Assembly (NCBI GenBank): GCA_965222445.1
Contig: CBDCTY010000002.1
Span: 2,604,001-2,668,000, forward strand
DNA from: GCA-958296115 sp965222445
GTDB lineage: Bacteria > Chloroflexota > Dehalococcoidia > Lucifugimonadales > CAJWER01
Reading direction: 5' to 3'
Length of the DNA: 64,000 nt
Both the position numbers and the translations under genes were made by a program. How positions within the stretch are numbered: the stretch's first letter is position 1; the number at the start of each line of letters is the position of its first letter. Below the pieces are notes generated by a model. That model searched no databases and was not told where the DNA came from. It saw only the letters and a program-made list of their open reading frames with translations. Shown here piece after piece: positions 27,540-35,109 of the stretch.

Positions 27540-28403
27540 ATGTCTAACGGCAACAACAACGGACACAACCGCAACGGCGTCCACCAGGACACCGCCATCG
27601 TCGCCAGGAACGGCAACGGGGCGCACAACGACCCCGGCGCCATCGACGGCACCGACCCCGCATCGAGTGCGGGGCTGGCTCTGCTGTGGGACGGGTTGTC
27701 GCCCGCCGTCACGCAGGCGCTCTCCCAGCCCATCGACCCCGCGCTGGTCTCCCAGCGCAAGGGGCGGGCCGGGCGCACCTTCTCGTACATCGAGGGCCAC
27801 ACCGCCATCTCGGAGGCCAACGAGGTCTTCGGCTTCGGCGGGTGGGGGTTCGAGCTGGTCGAGAACGTCAGCCTGCGCCGCATCGAGACGGTCGATACGC
27901 AGACGGGTGAGGTGAAGGTGGTCAACGCCTACAGCGCCCCGGTGCGGGTCACCGTCCCCGGCGCTCCCCCGCGCACCGACATCGGCTTCCACGCGGTGAC
28001 GGATGAGACCGCCGACGGCCACGAGACCGCCATAAAGGGCGCGGTCACGGACGGCATGAAGCGGGCGCTCAGGAGCTTCGGAGACCGCTTCGGGAACGGC
28101 CTCTACGGAGAACAGGCCCCGGTGAGCGGCGCTCCCCAGCCGCAGAGAGGCCCGGTGCAGGCCAACGGCAGGTCGGGCCAGTCCCAGGCCAGCCGTCGCA
28201 ACGGGTCCCAGGTCGAGACGCTGCGCAAGCGGCTCGTGGGATTGGCCGCCGAGCAGGGCTTCTACGAGGCGAAGGTGCGTACCGCCGTCCAGAGGCAGAC
28301 GGGTAAGGACCTGGACGACCTGACGGCGGACGAGATCGGGGCGCTGGTGGAGTCCGCCGCCGCCAAGGTCCGGGAGATGAAGCAGGCGCAGGCCGCCGCC
28401 TAG
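27540..28403 (+). CDS. Rad52-family single-strand annealing protein
   Basis: 287 residues, ATG after AGAAGGAGA. An Asn/Gly-rich head (SNGNNNGHNRNG) is followed by the Rad52/Rad22-type domain, about residues 60-200: VSQRKGRAGRTFSYIEGHTA, EANEVFGFGGWGFELVENVS, then DETADGHETAIKGAVTDGMK and RALRSFGDRFGNGLYG. The tail has a helical region possibly for partner contact. It should anneal complementary single strands coated by the SSB encoded downstream. Residues about 41-48 (DPASSAGL) come from a palindromic repeat absent in copy 1. Confidence 0.88.
   Translation: MSNGNNNGHNRNGVHQDTAIVARNGNGAHNDPGAIDGTDPASSAGLALLWDGLSPAVTQALSQPIDPALVSQRKGRAGRTFSYIEGHTAISEANEVFGFGGWGFELVENVSLRRIETVDTQTGEVKVVNAYSAPVRVTVPGAPPRTDIGFHAVTDETADGHETAIKGAVTDGMKRALRSFGDRFGNGLYGEQAPVSGAPQPQRGPVQANGRSGQSQASRRNGSQVETLRKRLVGLAAEQGFYEAKVRTAVQRQTGKDLDDLTADEIGALVESAAAKVREMKQAQAAA
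27656..27682 (+). repeat. Palindromic mini-repeat inside the Rad52-like gene
   Basis: CCCCGCA-TCGAG-TGCGGGG followed by CTGGCTCT. It is in frame and adds about ten residues relative to copy 1 of the gene. It is related to the repeats at 29433, 29827 and 37831. Confidence 0.75.
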
Positions 28404-28429
28404 CCTCCCAACAATCGACGCACGGAATC

Positions 28430-28465
28430 GAGCGGGGTTCGTCTCCTTCGGGGGCGGCCCCGCTC
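28430..28465 (+). terminator. Module stem-loop before the DUF7007 gene
   Basis: GAGCGGGG pairs with CCCCGCTC, extended by two G-T pairs, with an inner CTCC-TTCG-GGGG. It sits between the Rad52-like stop and TTACAGGAAGGAG before the next ATG. Terminator, attenuator or processing site; not distinguishable. Confidence 0.5.
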
Positions 28466-28491
28466 TCCATTTACAGGAAGGAGAAGACGAA

Positions 28492-28986
28492 ATGGTGACG
28501 ACGACCTTGACATACACGCCCTGGGGCTGGACGCACGACGTTGAGGAGCTGGCCGATGGAGTCCAGAGAGTCTCCACTCCCAGCCACGGCGGGCTGAAGC
28601 TCAGCCGGGAGCGGTGGAACGAGCTTCCCGCCGACGTGCGGGAAGCCATGTACACGCCCACCTTCGCAGAGGAAGACTGCGAGGAGGTCATCGTGCGGAC
28701 GCTCCTGGGGCTGGGCGGCGAACGGGAGAGGGAGCTTGCCTTCAAGGTTGCGGGCTACTTCGACCGCTACGCCCCCGCGCTGCCCCACCTGCGGACGGTC
28801 GCCCCGGGGCCGCACTTCCACGTCATGGCCTACTTCGGCGGCTACGGCACGGACCCCTTCGGGCGGTTCGACACCAGGGAGGAGGCGGAAGCCTTCGCCG
28901 ACGACGGGCGGAAGGTGCGGGACCACGGGCGGCTGGAGGCCGTCGAGTGCGAGTTGCACCACAACGGGAATGGGGGAAGGCCATGA
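28492..28986 (+). CDS. DUF7007-type protein
   Basis: 164 residues, ATG with GGAAGGAG upstream. The sequence starts with TPWGWTHDVEELADGVQRVS then TPSHGGLKLSRERWNELPAD and EEDCEEVIV, the pattern of a family on plasmids and phages annotated DUF7007, of unknown function. The C-terminal 60 residues (FHVMAYFGGYGTDPFGRFDT) look like an added small domain. It ends in an Asn/Gly stretch like neighbouring proteins. Its TGA overlaps the ATG of the next gene. Confidence 0.7.
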   Translation: MVTTTLTYTPWGWTHDVEELADGVQRVSTPSHGGLKLSRERWNELPADVREAMYTPTFAEEDCEEVIVRTLLGLGGERERELAFKVAGYFDRYAPALPHLRTVAPGPHFHVMAYFGGYGTDPFGRFDTREEAEAFADDGRKVRDHGRLEAVECELHHNGNGGRP

Positions 28987-29390
28987 CCGCGACGACGCGG
29001 GCCAGGCCCCGCAGCCTTCCCAGCACCACGACGAAGCTGCAAACCGAGTTCGGGAGTCTCTTCGTCACGATCTCCGTGGACGAGGACGGCGAGCCCTTCG
29101 AGGTCTTCGGCTTCCTCGGCAAGGGCGGCAGCTTCCAGCACGGGGTTACCGAGCTTGCCTGCCGCCTCATCTCCCTGCACCTGCGCAGGGGAACTCCCCT
29201 GGAGGAGGTGATCGACCAGTGCCAGGGGATACAGGAGATGGCTCCGTTCTGGAACCAGTTGGACGGCAAGAGCTTTCCCGTGCTCGGCCTGGGAGACGGC
29301 ATCGCGCACATCCTCAAGGCCCATGTGCGGGCCAGAGACGAGCGGGAGGCGGCAGACGTGGAAGTGGCGGAGGTGAAGGCGGCCGCGTGA
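28983..29390 (+). CDS. Stand-alone TSCPD domain protein
   Basis: 135 residues; ATG overlaps the preceding TGA. RPRSLPSTTTKLQTEFGSLF, then ISVDEDGEPFEVFGFLGKGG and ACRLISLHLRRGTPLEEVID match the TSCPD domain normally found at the C-terminus of B12-dependent ribonucleotide reductases. The catalytic reductase is not present here, so it may be a regulator or a partner of the host enzyme, or have another role on mobile DNA. Family assignment is good; function is open. Confidence 0.75.
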   Translation: MTATTRARPRSLPSTTTKLQTEFGSLFVTISVDEDGEPFEVFGFLGKGGSFQHGVTELACRLISLHLRRGTPLEEVIDQCQGIQEMAPFWNQLDGKSFPVLGLGDGIAHILKAHVRARDEREAADVEVAEVKAAA

Positions 29391-29403
29391 GCGGTTTGCA
29401 CTA

Positions 29404-29430
29404 CGGGGCTGTCTCAGCGGAGCGGCCCCG
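29404..29430 (+). terminator. Module stem-loop before the nuclease gene
   Basis: CGGGGCTG pairs with CGGCCCCG (one G-T pair) around TCTCAGCGGAG. It lies 14 bases after the TSCPD stop and is followed at once by the palindromic mini-repeat at 29433. Confidence 0.5.
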
Positions 29431-29432
29431 CT

Positions 29433-29460
29433 CCCGTATCGGAGTACGGGACAAGCTCTC
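29433..29460 (+). repeat. Palindromic mini-repeat, intergenic
   Basis: CCCGTA-TCGGAG-TACGGG followed by ACAAGCTCTC: the same family as the copies at 27656, 29827 and 37831, with the conserved CAAGCTCT-like right flank. Confidence 0.7.
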
Positions 29461-29488
29461 ATCTACAGGAAACAAGGAGGCGAAGACG

Positions 29489-30619
29489 ATGACAACGACG
29501 ATTGAGGACAGGGCGGAGGTCTTCTCCCGTCCTGCGGCGCAGATCAACGAGGACGGCGAGCTTGTGGTGCGGGCCTCGGCGGCGGGCAACTGCCGCCGCG
29601 CCCTGTGGTACTCGGCTACCGGCTACCAGCCCACGAATGCCCCCGGCGACGACTCGCTGACGGCGATGGAGGCGGGCAACGCCCTTGAGCCGGTGGTGGT
29701 TCGGGCGATGGAGCGGGCCGGGTGGAAGGTGGACGCCGCCGATCCCCAGGACCCGCAGCAGGTGGCGGTGATGATCGGCCCCGGCCTGCTGGTCACGGGA
29801 CACCCCGACGGAACGGCGCGGATGCCCCCCGTATCAAGTACGGGGCAGGCTCTGGACGAGGACGAGGCGGCTGCCGAGGTCCAGATGCTCCTCTTCGGGG
29901 GCGTGTCGGACGCTCCCGCCTACGGCGACGAGATGGTGGTCGAGGTCAAGACGAGGGGGCCGGAGGCGTTCAGGCGGTGGCAGACCCTGGGGGCCGAGCG
30001 CAGCCACCCGCAGGCGGTGGCCCAGGCCGCCTTCTACACCCTGGGAACCTACGACGACCTTCGGGACGCCGTGATAGCCACGATGGACACGGGCAACCGG
30101 ACCTGGGACTACGAGGTCATCCCCGCCGAGCGGCTGGAGAAGGCCCTCCAGGACGCCTGCGCCTGGCTCGGCGAGCTGGGCGCGCACCACGTCCAGAATG
30201 GGCCGGACCCGGACGTTCTGCCGGAGCGAGACTTCTCCGCCAACACCTGGCAATGCCGCTCCTGCCCATTCCTGGACATCTGCCTGCCGGGTGCGGCGGA
30301 AGACGACGGGACGGACGAAGACACATCAGACATAGAGGAGGTGAGCGACGAAGAGGCACGGGACGCGGTGGCGGCCTACTCGGAGGCCCAGGAGTCCATC
30401 CGGCAGCCTGAGAAGGCCAAGCGCGCCGCGCTGGACACCCTGAAGGCGTGGATGCGCCGCAAGGGGGACGCAAAGGCTGCGGTCGGAGACCGCACGGTCA
30501 GCCTGGTGCAGTCCACCCGGTACTCCGTCAACTACCGCAAGCTCAACGAGGCGCTCGACCCGGAAGTCCGGGCCGACATCGTGACCGAGAGCGAGTCGGA
30601 GTACGTGCGGGTCAGCTAG
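29489..30619 (+). CDS. Cas4/RecB-type PD-(D/E)XK nuclease with Fe-S cysteines
   Basis: 376 residues, ATG with AAGGAGG upstream. Nuclease motifs: GHPDG (H105, D107), VVEVKTRG (E152, K154) and the QAVAQAAFY helix (Q179). C35 in NCRRALWY together with C256, C259 and C265 in TWQCRSCPFLDICLPG forms the four-cysteine iron-sulphur pattern of Cas4 and AddB-like nucleases. It probably resects ends to make single strands for the Rad52-like protein. The C-terminal 100 residues are a helical extension. Residues about 115-122 (VSSTGQAL) come from an inserted palindromic repeat between catalytic motifs. No CRISPR genes are near. Confidence 0.85.
   Translation: MTTTIEDRAEVFSRPAAQINEDGELVVRASAAGNCRRALWYSATGYQPTNAPGDDSLTAMEAGNALEPVVVRAMERAGWKVDAADPQDPQQVAVMIGPGLLVTGHPDGTARMPPVSSTGQALDEDEAAAEVQMLLFGGVSDAPAYGDEMVVEVKTRGPEAFRRWQTLGAERSHPQAVAQAAFYTLGTYDDLRDAVIATMDTGNRTWDYEVIPAERLEKALQDACAWLGELGAHHVQNGPDPDVLPERDFSANTWQCRSCPFLDICLPGAAEDDGTDEDTSDIEEVSDEEARDAVAAYSEAQESIRQPEKAKRAALDTLKAWMRRKGDAKAAVGDRTVSLVQSTRYSVNYRKLNEALDPEVRADIVTESESEYVRVS
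29827..29853 (+). repeat. Palindromic mini-repeat inside the nuclease gene
   Basis: CCCCGTATCAAGTACGGGG plus CAGGCTCT, read in frame as PVSSTGQAL. The stem has seven base pairs. It lies between the GHPDG and EVK motifs, evidently in a tolerant loop. Confidence 0.8.
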
Positions 30620-30643
30620 ACGCTCCCTGGCGGAAGCGCACAA

Positions 30644-30676
30644 CGGGGCCTGCTTCCCTCTACAGGGACGGCCCCG
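30644..30676 (+). terminator. Module stem-loop before the DUF2958 gene
   Basis: CGGGGCC pairs with GGCCCCG, with an inner stem TCCCT-CTAC-AGGGA. Together with the flank CAGCTAGACGCTCCCTGGCG it is a near copy of the sequence after the DUF2958 gene (31095-31160). Confidence 0.6.
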
Positions 30677-30711
30677 CCGAATCCCATCAACCGAGCATGA
30701 AAGGAGACACC

Positions 30712-31086
30712 ATGACCAGCGCAACGGCAAACGCCAAGCTCTGGCAGGACCGCCACAGCGGACTGCGCAGGCACAAGCTCATTACGAAGGAGCTGGGAGA
30801 GACCATCCCCGCCCTCTACGCCAACGAGAACGTCGCCGACTACGACAGCGTTCTCGCCCCGGCCAAGCTCTTCTCCCCCTACGGCAACTGGACCTGGTAC
30901 ATCACCGAGTGGAACGCCGAGACCGGCGAATGCTTCGGCCTGGTCGAGGGGTTCGAGACGGAGCTTGGCTACTTCTCGCTGGACGAACTGGCTGAGGCGA
31001 CGGTGTTCGGCGGCGTCCCCGCCGTCGAGCGGGACCTGTACTGGAAGCCGAAGACCCTGGGCGAGATACGGAGAGGGGCTAGCTAA
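30712..31086 (+). CDS. DUF2958 protein
   Basis: 124 residues, ATG after GAAAGGAG. IPALYANENVADYDSVLAPA, KLFSPYGNWTWYITEWNAET, CFGLVEGFETELGYFSLDEL and VERDLYWKPKTL match the full DUF2958 domain, a small protein typical of plasmids and integrative elements, of unknown function. The family is usually the whole protein, as here. Its presence supports a plasmid-like origin for the module. Confidence 0.82.
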   Translation: MTSATANAKLWQDRHSGLRRHKLITKELGETIPALYANENVADYDSVLAPAKLFSPYGNWTWYITEWNAETGECFGLVEGFETELGYFSLDELAEATVFGGVPAVERDLYWKPKTLGEIRRGAS

Positions 31087-31127
31087 GGCGAGTTCAGCTA
31101 GACGCTTCCCCTGGCGGGAGCGCAGGA

Positions 31128-31159
31128 CGGGGCCGATTCCCTCTACAGGGACGGCCCCG
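31128..31159 (+). terminator. Module stem-loop before ssb
   Basis: CGGGGCC and GGCCCCG stem with inner TCCCT-CTAC-AGGGA, followed by CCTTTTATTC. This copy has the best T-tract of the family and is a credible intrinsic terminator or attenuator between DUF2958 and ssb. Confidence 0.65.
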
Positions 31160-31218
31160 CCTTTTATTCAAACGGGCGCGGCAAAGCTCGCGCCACACCA
31201 TTCAGGAGGAAATCGAAA

Positions 31219-34200
31219 ATGGCACGCACGATAAACAAGGTCGAGCTCTTGGGACGGGTCGGGACGGACCCGGAGATGAAGTGTGCGCCGCGTAACGCGG
31301 CATAGGATACCCGACTCACTCGGGAAGAACTCGGAGGAAGTTCTTGGGTCAACCGACCTACCTCAAAGCGAAAGCCTAGGGGGACAATAGCATGTCGGTA
31401 AAGCGGCTATGGTCTGAAGGCGTTGTAAGGCCAGTTCCGCAAGACCCGTGCGATACGGTGAAAGCTTGATTGCCTGAACCCCAGTTCCCGGACGGTGTAC
31501 TCCGCACCCGCCGGTAGAATGCCTGAAACCCGGCGCCACTCTTTGCATCGGTATGTACTTCAGCCCGATGCACCTCCGACGAGTGGGCGATGGCCTATGA
31601 GGTCTATTCAAGGGGACGAACGGGGCACCTACAGTCGCGCTAGACACGTCCTATGTCGAAGACAGAGGGGAAAAAGGCTCGGTCTCATCTGGACAAAGGC
31701 TCAGTCATCAGGGTTGCGCCCCTGTTCCATCTGGGCGCAACGCAGGGCTATGGCGTCGTCCAACAACCGGGAGTTCGTTCTCGCTAGTAACACGATGTCA
31801 GCCCGAAGGATGGGGTCGGACTTCCTGACCTTGTTCTCGGCCCGCCGCCTCGCGTAGTACACAAACGCCCAGATGGCGGCCACAGGCCAAACGATGAACG
31901 GTAGGAGCAGAAGCTTTAACAGGTCATTAGGGAGCGAAATCTCCATTCCTATTGCTCCCTACGGGAGTGTACGTGGAGACTAGCAGAGCCCTATCCCCGA
32001 AGTCAACGGAACGCGGGATTGCCTACGGGGGAGACCCCTATGGCAACGGAGCCCTCGTAGTAGTCCGAGCCGGGGAAAGCCCGGCACATGGCGAAGGAGG
32101 GCAGGTGGTTTAGACGGAATACGACAGAGAGGTACTCGTGATGAGAACTGCCGAAACTGTACTGAACGTCATTCGAGATCGCGGAGAACGAGGATTGCCG
32201 CTGGAGGACATCTATCGGCAACTGTACAACCGGGAACTTTACCTGCGGGCCTACGGTCGTCTCTACTCAAACCAGGGAGCGATGACCAAGGGAACCACCG
32301 CAGAGACCGTGGACGGCATGTCACTGGCGAAAATCGACCGCATCATCGACGAGCTACGTCACGAGCGGTTCCGGTGGACGCCGGTCAGACGGGTCAACCT
32401 TCCCAAACCTAATGGGGGAACCCGTCCATTGGGCATACCAACGTGGACGGACAAGCTGCTGCAAGAGGTCATCCGGATGATTCTGGAAGCCTACTACGAG
32501 CCGCAGTTCTCCGACCATTCCCACGGCTTTCGGCCCGACCGGGGATGCCACACCGCATTGAGCGAGGTGGTCACTCACTGGACCGGTGTCCGCTGGTTCG
32601 TCGAGGGAGACATCAAGGGGTGCTTCGACAACATAGACCACGAGGTCATGCTGTTGGTGCTCGGCGAGAAGCTCCACGACAACCGTTTCCTCAACCTGCT
32701 GAAGTACCTACTGAAAGCGGGATACATGGAGGACTGGAAATATGGCCGCACCCTAAGTGGTACACCGCAAGGTGGTGTGGTCAGCCCCATCCTCGCCAAC
32801 GTTTACCTAGACCGGTTGGACAAGTTCGTCGAGACAGTGCTCATTCCAGCAAACACCCGAGGCACAGAACGAAGACGCAATCTCACATGGAAAGCGTTGA
32901 ACGGCCAAATGTCATATCACAGGGGAAGGGGAAATCATGCGAAGGCGTTGGGACTGCGAAAGCAGATGCAGCAACTGCCATCAGGAGACCCCAACGACCC
33001 TGGCTACCGACGGCTGCGATTCGTCCGCTACGCGGACGACTTCGTGCTGGGTTTCATCGGGCCGAAAACCGAAGCCGAGCAGATAAAGGAGTCCTTGGAG
33101 ACATTCCTGCGCGACACGCTCAAGCTGGAGCTATCTAGGGAAAAGACTCTCATAACCCATGCCACCAGCCAGGCGGCCAAGTTCCTCGGCTACGAACTCG
33201 TAAATCAGCAGGCCAACGACAAGCACGACCCCAAGGGGCGGCGCAGAGTCAATGGCCGTATCGGGCTACGGGTTCCCGCCAAAGTCATCGAACAACACTG
33301 CCACGCCTACATGGGCAACGGCAAGCCGGTACACCGCAGCGTACTCATACACGATGATGATTTCACCATCGTGAGCAGGTATCAAGCGGAGTTCCGAGGA
33401 GTCGTCCAGTACTACCTACTGGCCCTGAACGTCTTCCACTTCGGGAAGCTGCAATGGGTCATGGGACAGTCGCTGGCCAAGACACTGGCGGCCAAGCACA
33501 AGACCTCAACTCGGAAAATGGTTCGGCGTTACAAGAGCATCGTACTAACCGAGCACGGGGAACGAGCTTGCCTCAAGGTCGAGGTCAAGCGGGGCAATGG
33601 GAAACGCTCACTGGTGGCACAGTTCGGTGGCATACCCCTGAAGCGGAAACGGCAGGCCGTTCTCGTAGACCAAAAGCCCCAGCCGTACAGGTTTGAACGC
33701 AACGAGCTTATCCAACGGCTCCTAGCGAACGAGTGCGAAATGTGCGGGTCAACGGTGGACGTGCAAGTCCACCACGTCCGCGCCCTACGCGACCTGAACG
33801 TCAAAGGCCAAGGTGAAAAGCCCCTGTGGATACAGATTATGGCGACCCGACGGCGCAAGACCCTTGTGGTCTGCCGTCCCTGCCACCTGAACGTCCACGG
33901 AGGTAGTTGGCAACCGCGTAAGTAGAAATAACCACTGGAGAGCCGGATGCAGTGAAAGCTGCACGTCCGGTTCGGAGGGGGGCCGACGGAAAAGTGCTTC
34001 GGGCAACCGGAGCAACTCGCCGGCGGCCTACCCTACACACGCAGAACGGCACCGCCGTCACCCAGCTCCGGCTGGCGACGGACCGCTACCGCAAGGACGG
34101 CGAGGACACCGCAGACTGGCACAACATCGTCGTCTGGGGCAAGACGGGTGAGGCCGTGAACCAGTACGTCCAGAAGGGCCAGCGCATCTACGTCGCCGGC

Positions 34201-34347
34201 CGCCTGGTGCAGAACACCTGGGAGGGCGACGACGGCCAGCGCCGCCACCGCACGGAGGTCCACACCCAGGAGGTCGTCTTCCTCGACTCCAGCAACGGCA
34301 ACGGGAACGGCGGGAGCGACCACGACGACGAGGACTCGCCCTTCTAG
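31219..34347 (+). CDS. ssb: Single-stranded DNA-binding protein, split by a group II intron
   Basis: Exon 1 is 31219-31282 and exon 2 is 34037-34347; joined they give 124 residues: MARTINKVELLGRVGTDPEM, then KYTQNGTAVTQLRLATDRYR and an OB fold through VGKTGEAVNQYV-like positions to VAGRLVQNTW. The C-terminus is an Asn/Gly linker plus the acidic tip DDEDSPF that recruits partners. The junction AAGT/ACAC restores codon TAC exactly. AGGAGG stands before the ATG. The gene works only if the intron splices. It should coat single strands for the Rad52-like protein and primase. Confidence 0.88.
31701..31946 (-). CDS. Small membrane protein encoded antisense within the intron
   Basis: 81 residues, MEISLPNDLLKLLLLPFIVW at the start, ATG at 31946 with GGGAG about 11 bases upstream on its own strand. 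One strong membrane helix (about residues 10-31, ending YYARRRAENK) is followed by a soluble helical tail. It has gene-like composition, a plausible ribosome site and lies where related introns have no such insert. No family recognised. It would be an unusual passenger inside a ribozyme. Confidence 0.5.
   Translation of the reverse strand: MEISLPNDLLKLLLLPFIVWPVAAIWAFVYYARRRAENKVRKSDPILRADIVLLARTNSRLLDDAIALRCAQMEQGRNPDD
32141..33925 (+). CDS. Group II intron reverse transcriptase-maturase with HNH domain
   Basis: 594 residues from ATG 32141, preceded by AGAGAGG. Reverse transcriptase blocks: RRVNLPKPNGGTRPLGIPTW, FSDHSHGFRPDRGCHTALSE, GDIKGCFDNIDHEVMLLVLG, SGTPQGGVVSPILANVYLDR and the catalytic FVRYADDFVLGF near residue 300. 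A maturase X domain follows. The HNH endonuclease at about 525-590 has CEMCGSTVDVQVHHVRAL and VVCRPCHLNVHGG. It promotes splicing and retrohoming by target-primed reverse transcription. Frame intact. Confidence 0.93.
   Translation: MRTAETVLNVIRDRGERGLPLEDIYRQLYNRELYLRAYGRLYSNQGAMTKGTTAETVDGMSLAKIDRIIDELRHERFRWTPVRRVNLPKPNGGTRPLGIPTWTDKLLQEVIRMILEAYYEPQFSDHSHGFRPDRGCHTALSEVVTHWTGVRWFVEGDIKGCFDNIDHEVMLLVLGEKLHDNRFLNLLKYLLKAGYMEDWKYGRTLSGTPQGGVVSPILANVYLDRLDKFVETVLIPANTRGTERRRNLTWKALNGQMSYHRGRGNHAKALGLRKQMQQLPSGDPNDPGYRRLRFVRYADDFVLGFIGPKTEAEQIKESLETFLRDTLKLELSREKTLITHATSQAAKFLGYELVNQQANDKHDPKGRRRVNGRIGLRVPAKVIEQHCHAYMGNGKPVHRSVLIHDDDFTIVSRYQAEFRGVVQYYLLALNVFHFGKLQWVMGQSLAKTLAAKHKTSTRKMVRRYKSIVLTEHGERACLKVEVKRGNGKRSLVAQFGGIPLKRKRQAVLVDQKPQPYRFERNELIQRLLANECEMCGSTVDVQVHHVRALRDLNVKGQGEKPLWIQIMATRRRKTLVVCRPCHLNVHGGSWQPRK
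33940..33973 (+). ncRNA. Group II intron domain V
   Basis: GAGCCGGATGCAGTGAAAGC and the following 14 bases fold into the 34-nt domain V hairpin with GTGAAAG-type terminal loop and matching arms GAGCCGGA and TCCGGTTC. It is the catalytic centre of the ribozyme and lies 14 bases after the maturase stop, as expected. Confidence 0.9.
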
Positions 34348-34404
34348 CCCGCTCAGCCCACAACCGCAAAGAGACGCCCGCCTTCCGAGCCGGGCGCACC
34401 ACCA

Positions 34405-34438
34405 CGGGGCCGCTTCCCACCTACGGGGGGCGGCCCCG
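34405..34438 (+). terminator. Module stem-loop before radC
   Basis: CGGGGCC pairs with GGCCCCG, with inner CCC/GGG pairing around ACCTAC. Located between the ssb stop and the radC start, like its relatives. Confidence 0.55.
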
Positions 34439-34473
34439 CTCTCGTCCGTAACCGAAACCCCAAGGAGGCCGAT

Positions 34474-35028
34474 ATGCCCAGGAAGAAGAAGACCAAGCAG
34501 ACCGAAATCCCCTCGGCCAGCTCCCAGCTTGCCATCGACTGGACCGGGGGAGAGGCGCTCTTGGACGCGCTGCGCAGCAACCTGAACCTGCTGGGAGAGC
34601 TGGCGATGCGCTACGAGGTCTCCACCAGGCCGGAAGGCCCGGAGGACCCGCCCTCCATCAACTGCTCCCGCGACGTTTACGACCTGCTGGGGCCGGAGAT
34701 GTCCAAGCTCGCCCAGGAGCAGCTCCGGGTGCTGCTCATTGACATCAGGAACAACGTACTGGGCCAGAGAGTGGTCTACCAGGGGAATGTCAACTCGTCG
34801 ATGATCCGCGCGGCTGAGGTGCTCAGGCCCGCCGTGATCGAGGCCGTTCCCAGCATCATCGTAACCCACAACCACCCCAGCCGAAACCCTGACCCCAGCC
34901 CTGAAGACGTGCTCATCACGCGGAAGCTGAAGCAGGCGGCGGAGCTGCTGGACATCGAGCTTCTCGACCACATCGTCATCGGCGGCAAGAAGTTCGTCAG
35001 CCTCAAGGACAAGGGGCTGATGGGCTGA
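34474..35028 (+). CDS. radC: RadC-like JAB-domain protein
   Basis: 184 residues, ATG after CAAGGAGG. The JAMM-type motif is complete: IIVTHNHPSRNPDPSPEDVL (His, His, Ser, Asp) at about residues 128-147, preceded by LRVLLIDIRNNVLGQRVVYQ and followed by IELLDHIVIGGKKFVSLKDK. The N-terminal helix-hairpin-helix of chromosomal RadC is replaced by an unrelated head with a basic KKKTK start. Such short forms are common on plasmids and phages. The biochemical role is unsettled. Confidence 0.88.
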   Translation: MPRKKKTKQTEIPSASSQLAIDWTGGEALLDALRSNLNLLGELAMRYEVSTRPEGPEDPPSINCSRDVYDLLGPEMSKLAQEQLRVLLIDIRNNVLGQRVVYQGNVNSSMIRAAEVLRPAVIEAVPSIIVTHNHPSRNPDPSPEDVLITRKLKQAAELLDIELLDHIVIGGKKFVSLKDKGLMG

Positions 35029-35070
35029 CGGCGTTGCGCCGTCCGGCCCTCACGCGGGGGACACCCCCGC
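35029..35070 (+). terminator. Hairpins after radC
   Basis: GACGGC-GTTGC-GCCGTC overlaps the end of radC, followed closely by GCGGGGG-ACAC-CCCCGC. No T-run follows. These replace the GGGGCC-type stem-loop at this gene boundary. Confidence 0.4.
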
Positions 35071-35109
35071 GCATCGACTCTCAACCCTCACGACGAAAGG
35101 AGACTCACC

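Larger units (their letters stand above)
31283..34036 (+). mobile_element. Group II intron in ssb
   Basis: The 5' end is GTGCGCC, the standard group II start, and the 3' end is CCTAC, with a domain V at 33940-33973. The 2754-bp intron encodes a reverse transcriptase-maturase. Typical core fragments are visible (GACAAAGGCTCA, CCTATGGCAACGGAGCCCTC, GTCCGAGCCGGGGAAAGCCC). Between about 31695 and 31990 there is an extra segment of roughly 300 bases carrying an antisense gene. Removal restores the ssb frame precisely, so splicing is probably still functional. Confidence 0.92.

Noticed and set aside
26557..27915. 452-codon plus-strand reading frame rich in Pro and Ser
   Set aside because: It spans the istA start, the IS end, the primase remnant and the Rad52-like gene in a wrong frame; high GC keeps it open.
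29489..30619. CRISPR adaptation Cas4
   Set aside because: The four-Cys nuclease fits Cas4-like enzymes generally, but there is no cas1/cas2 and its partners are Rad52-like and SSB proteins.
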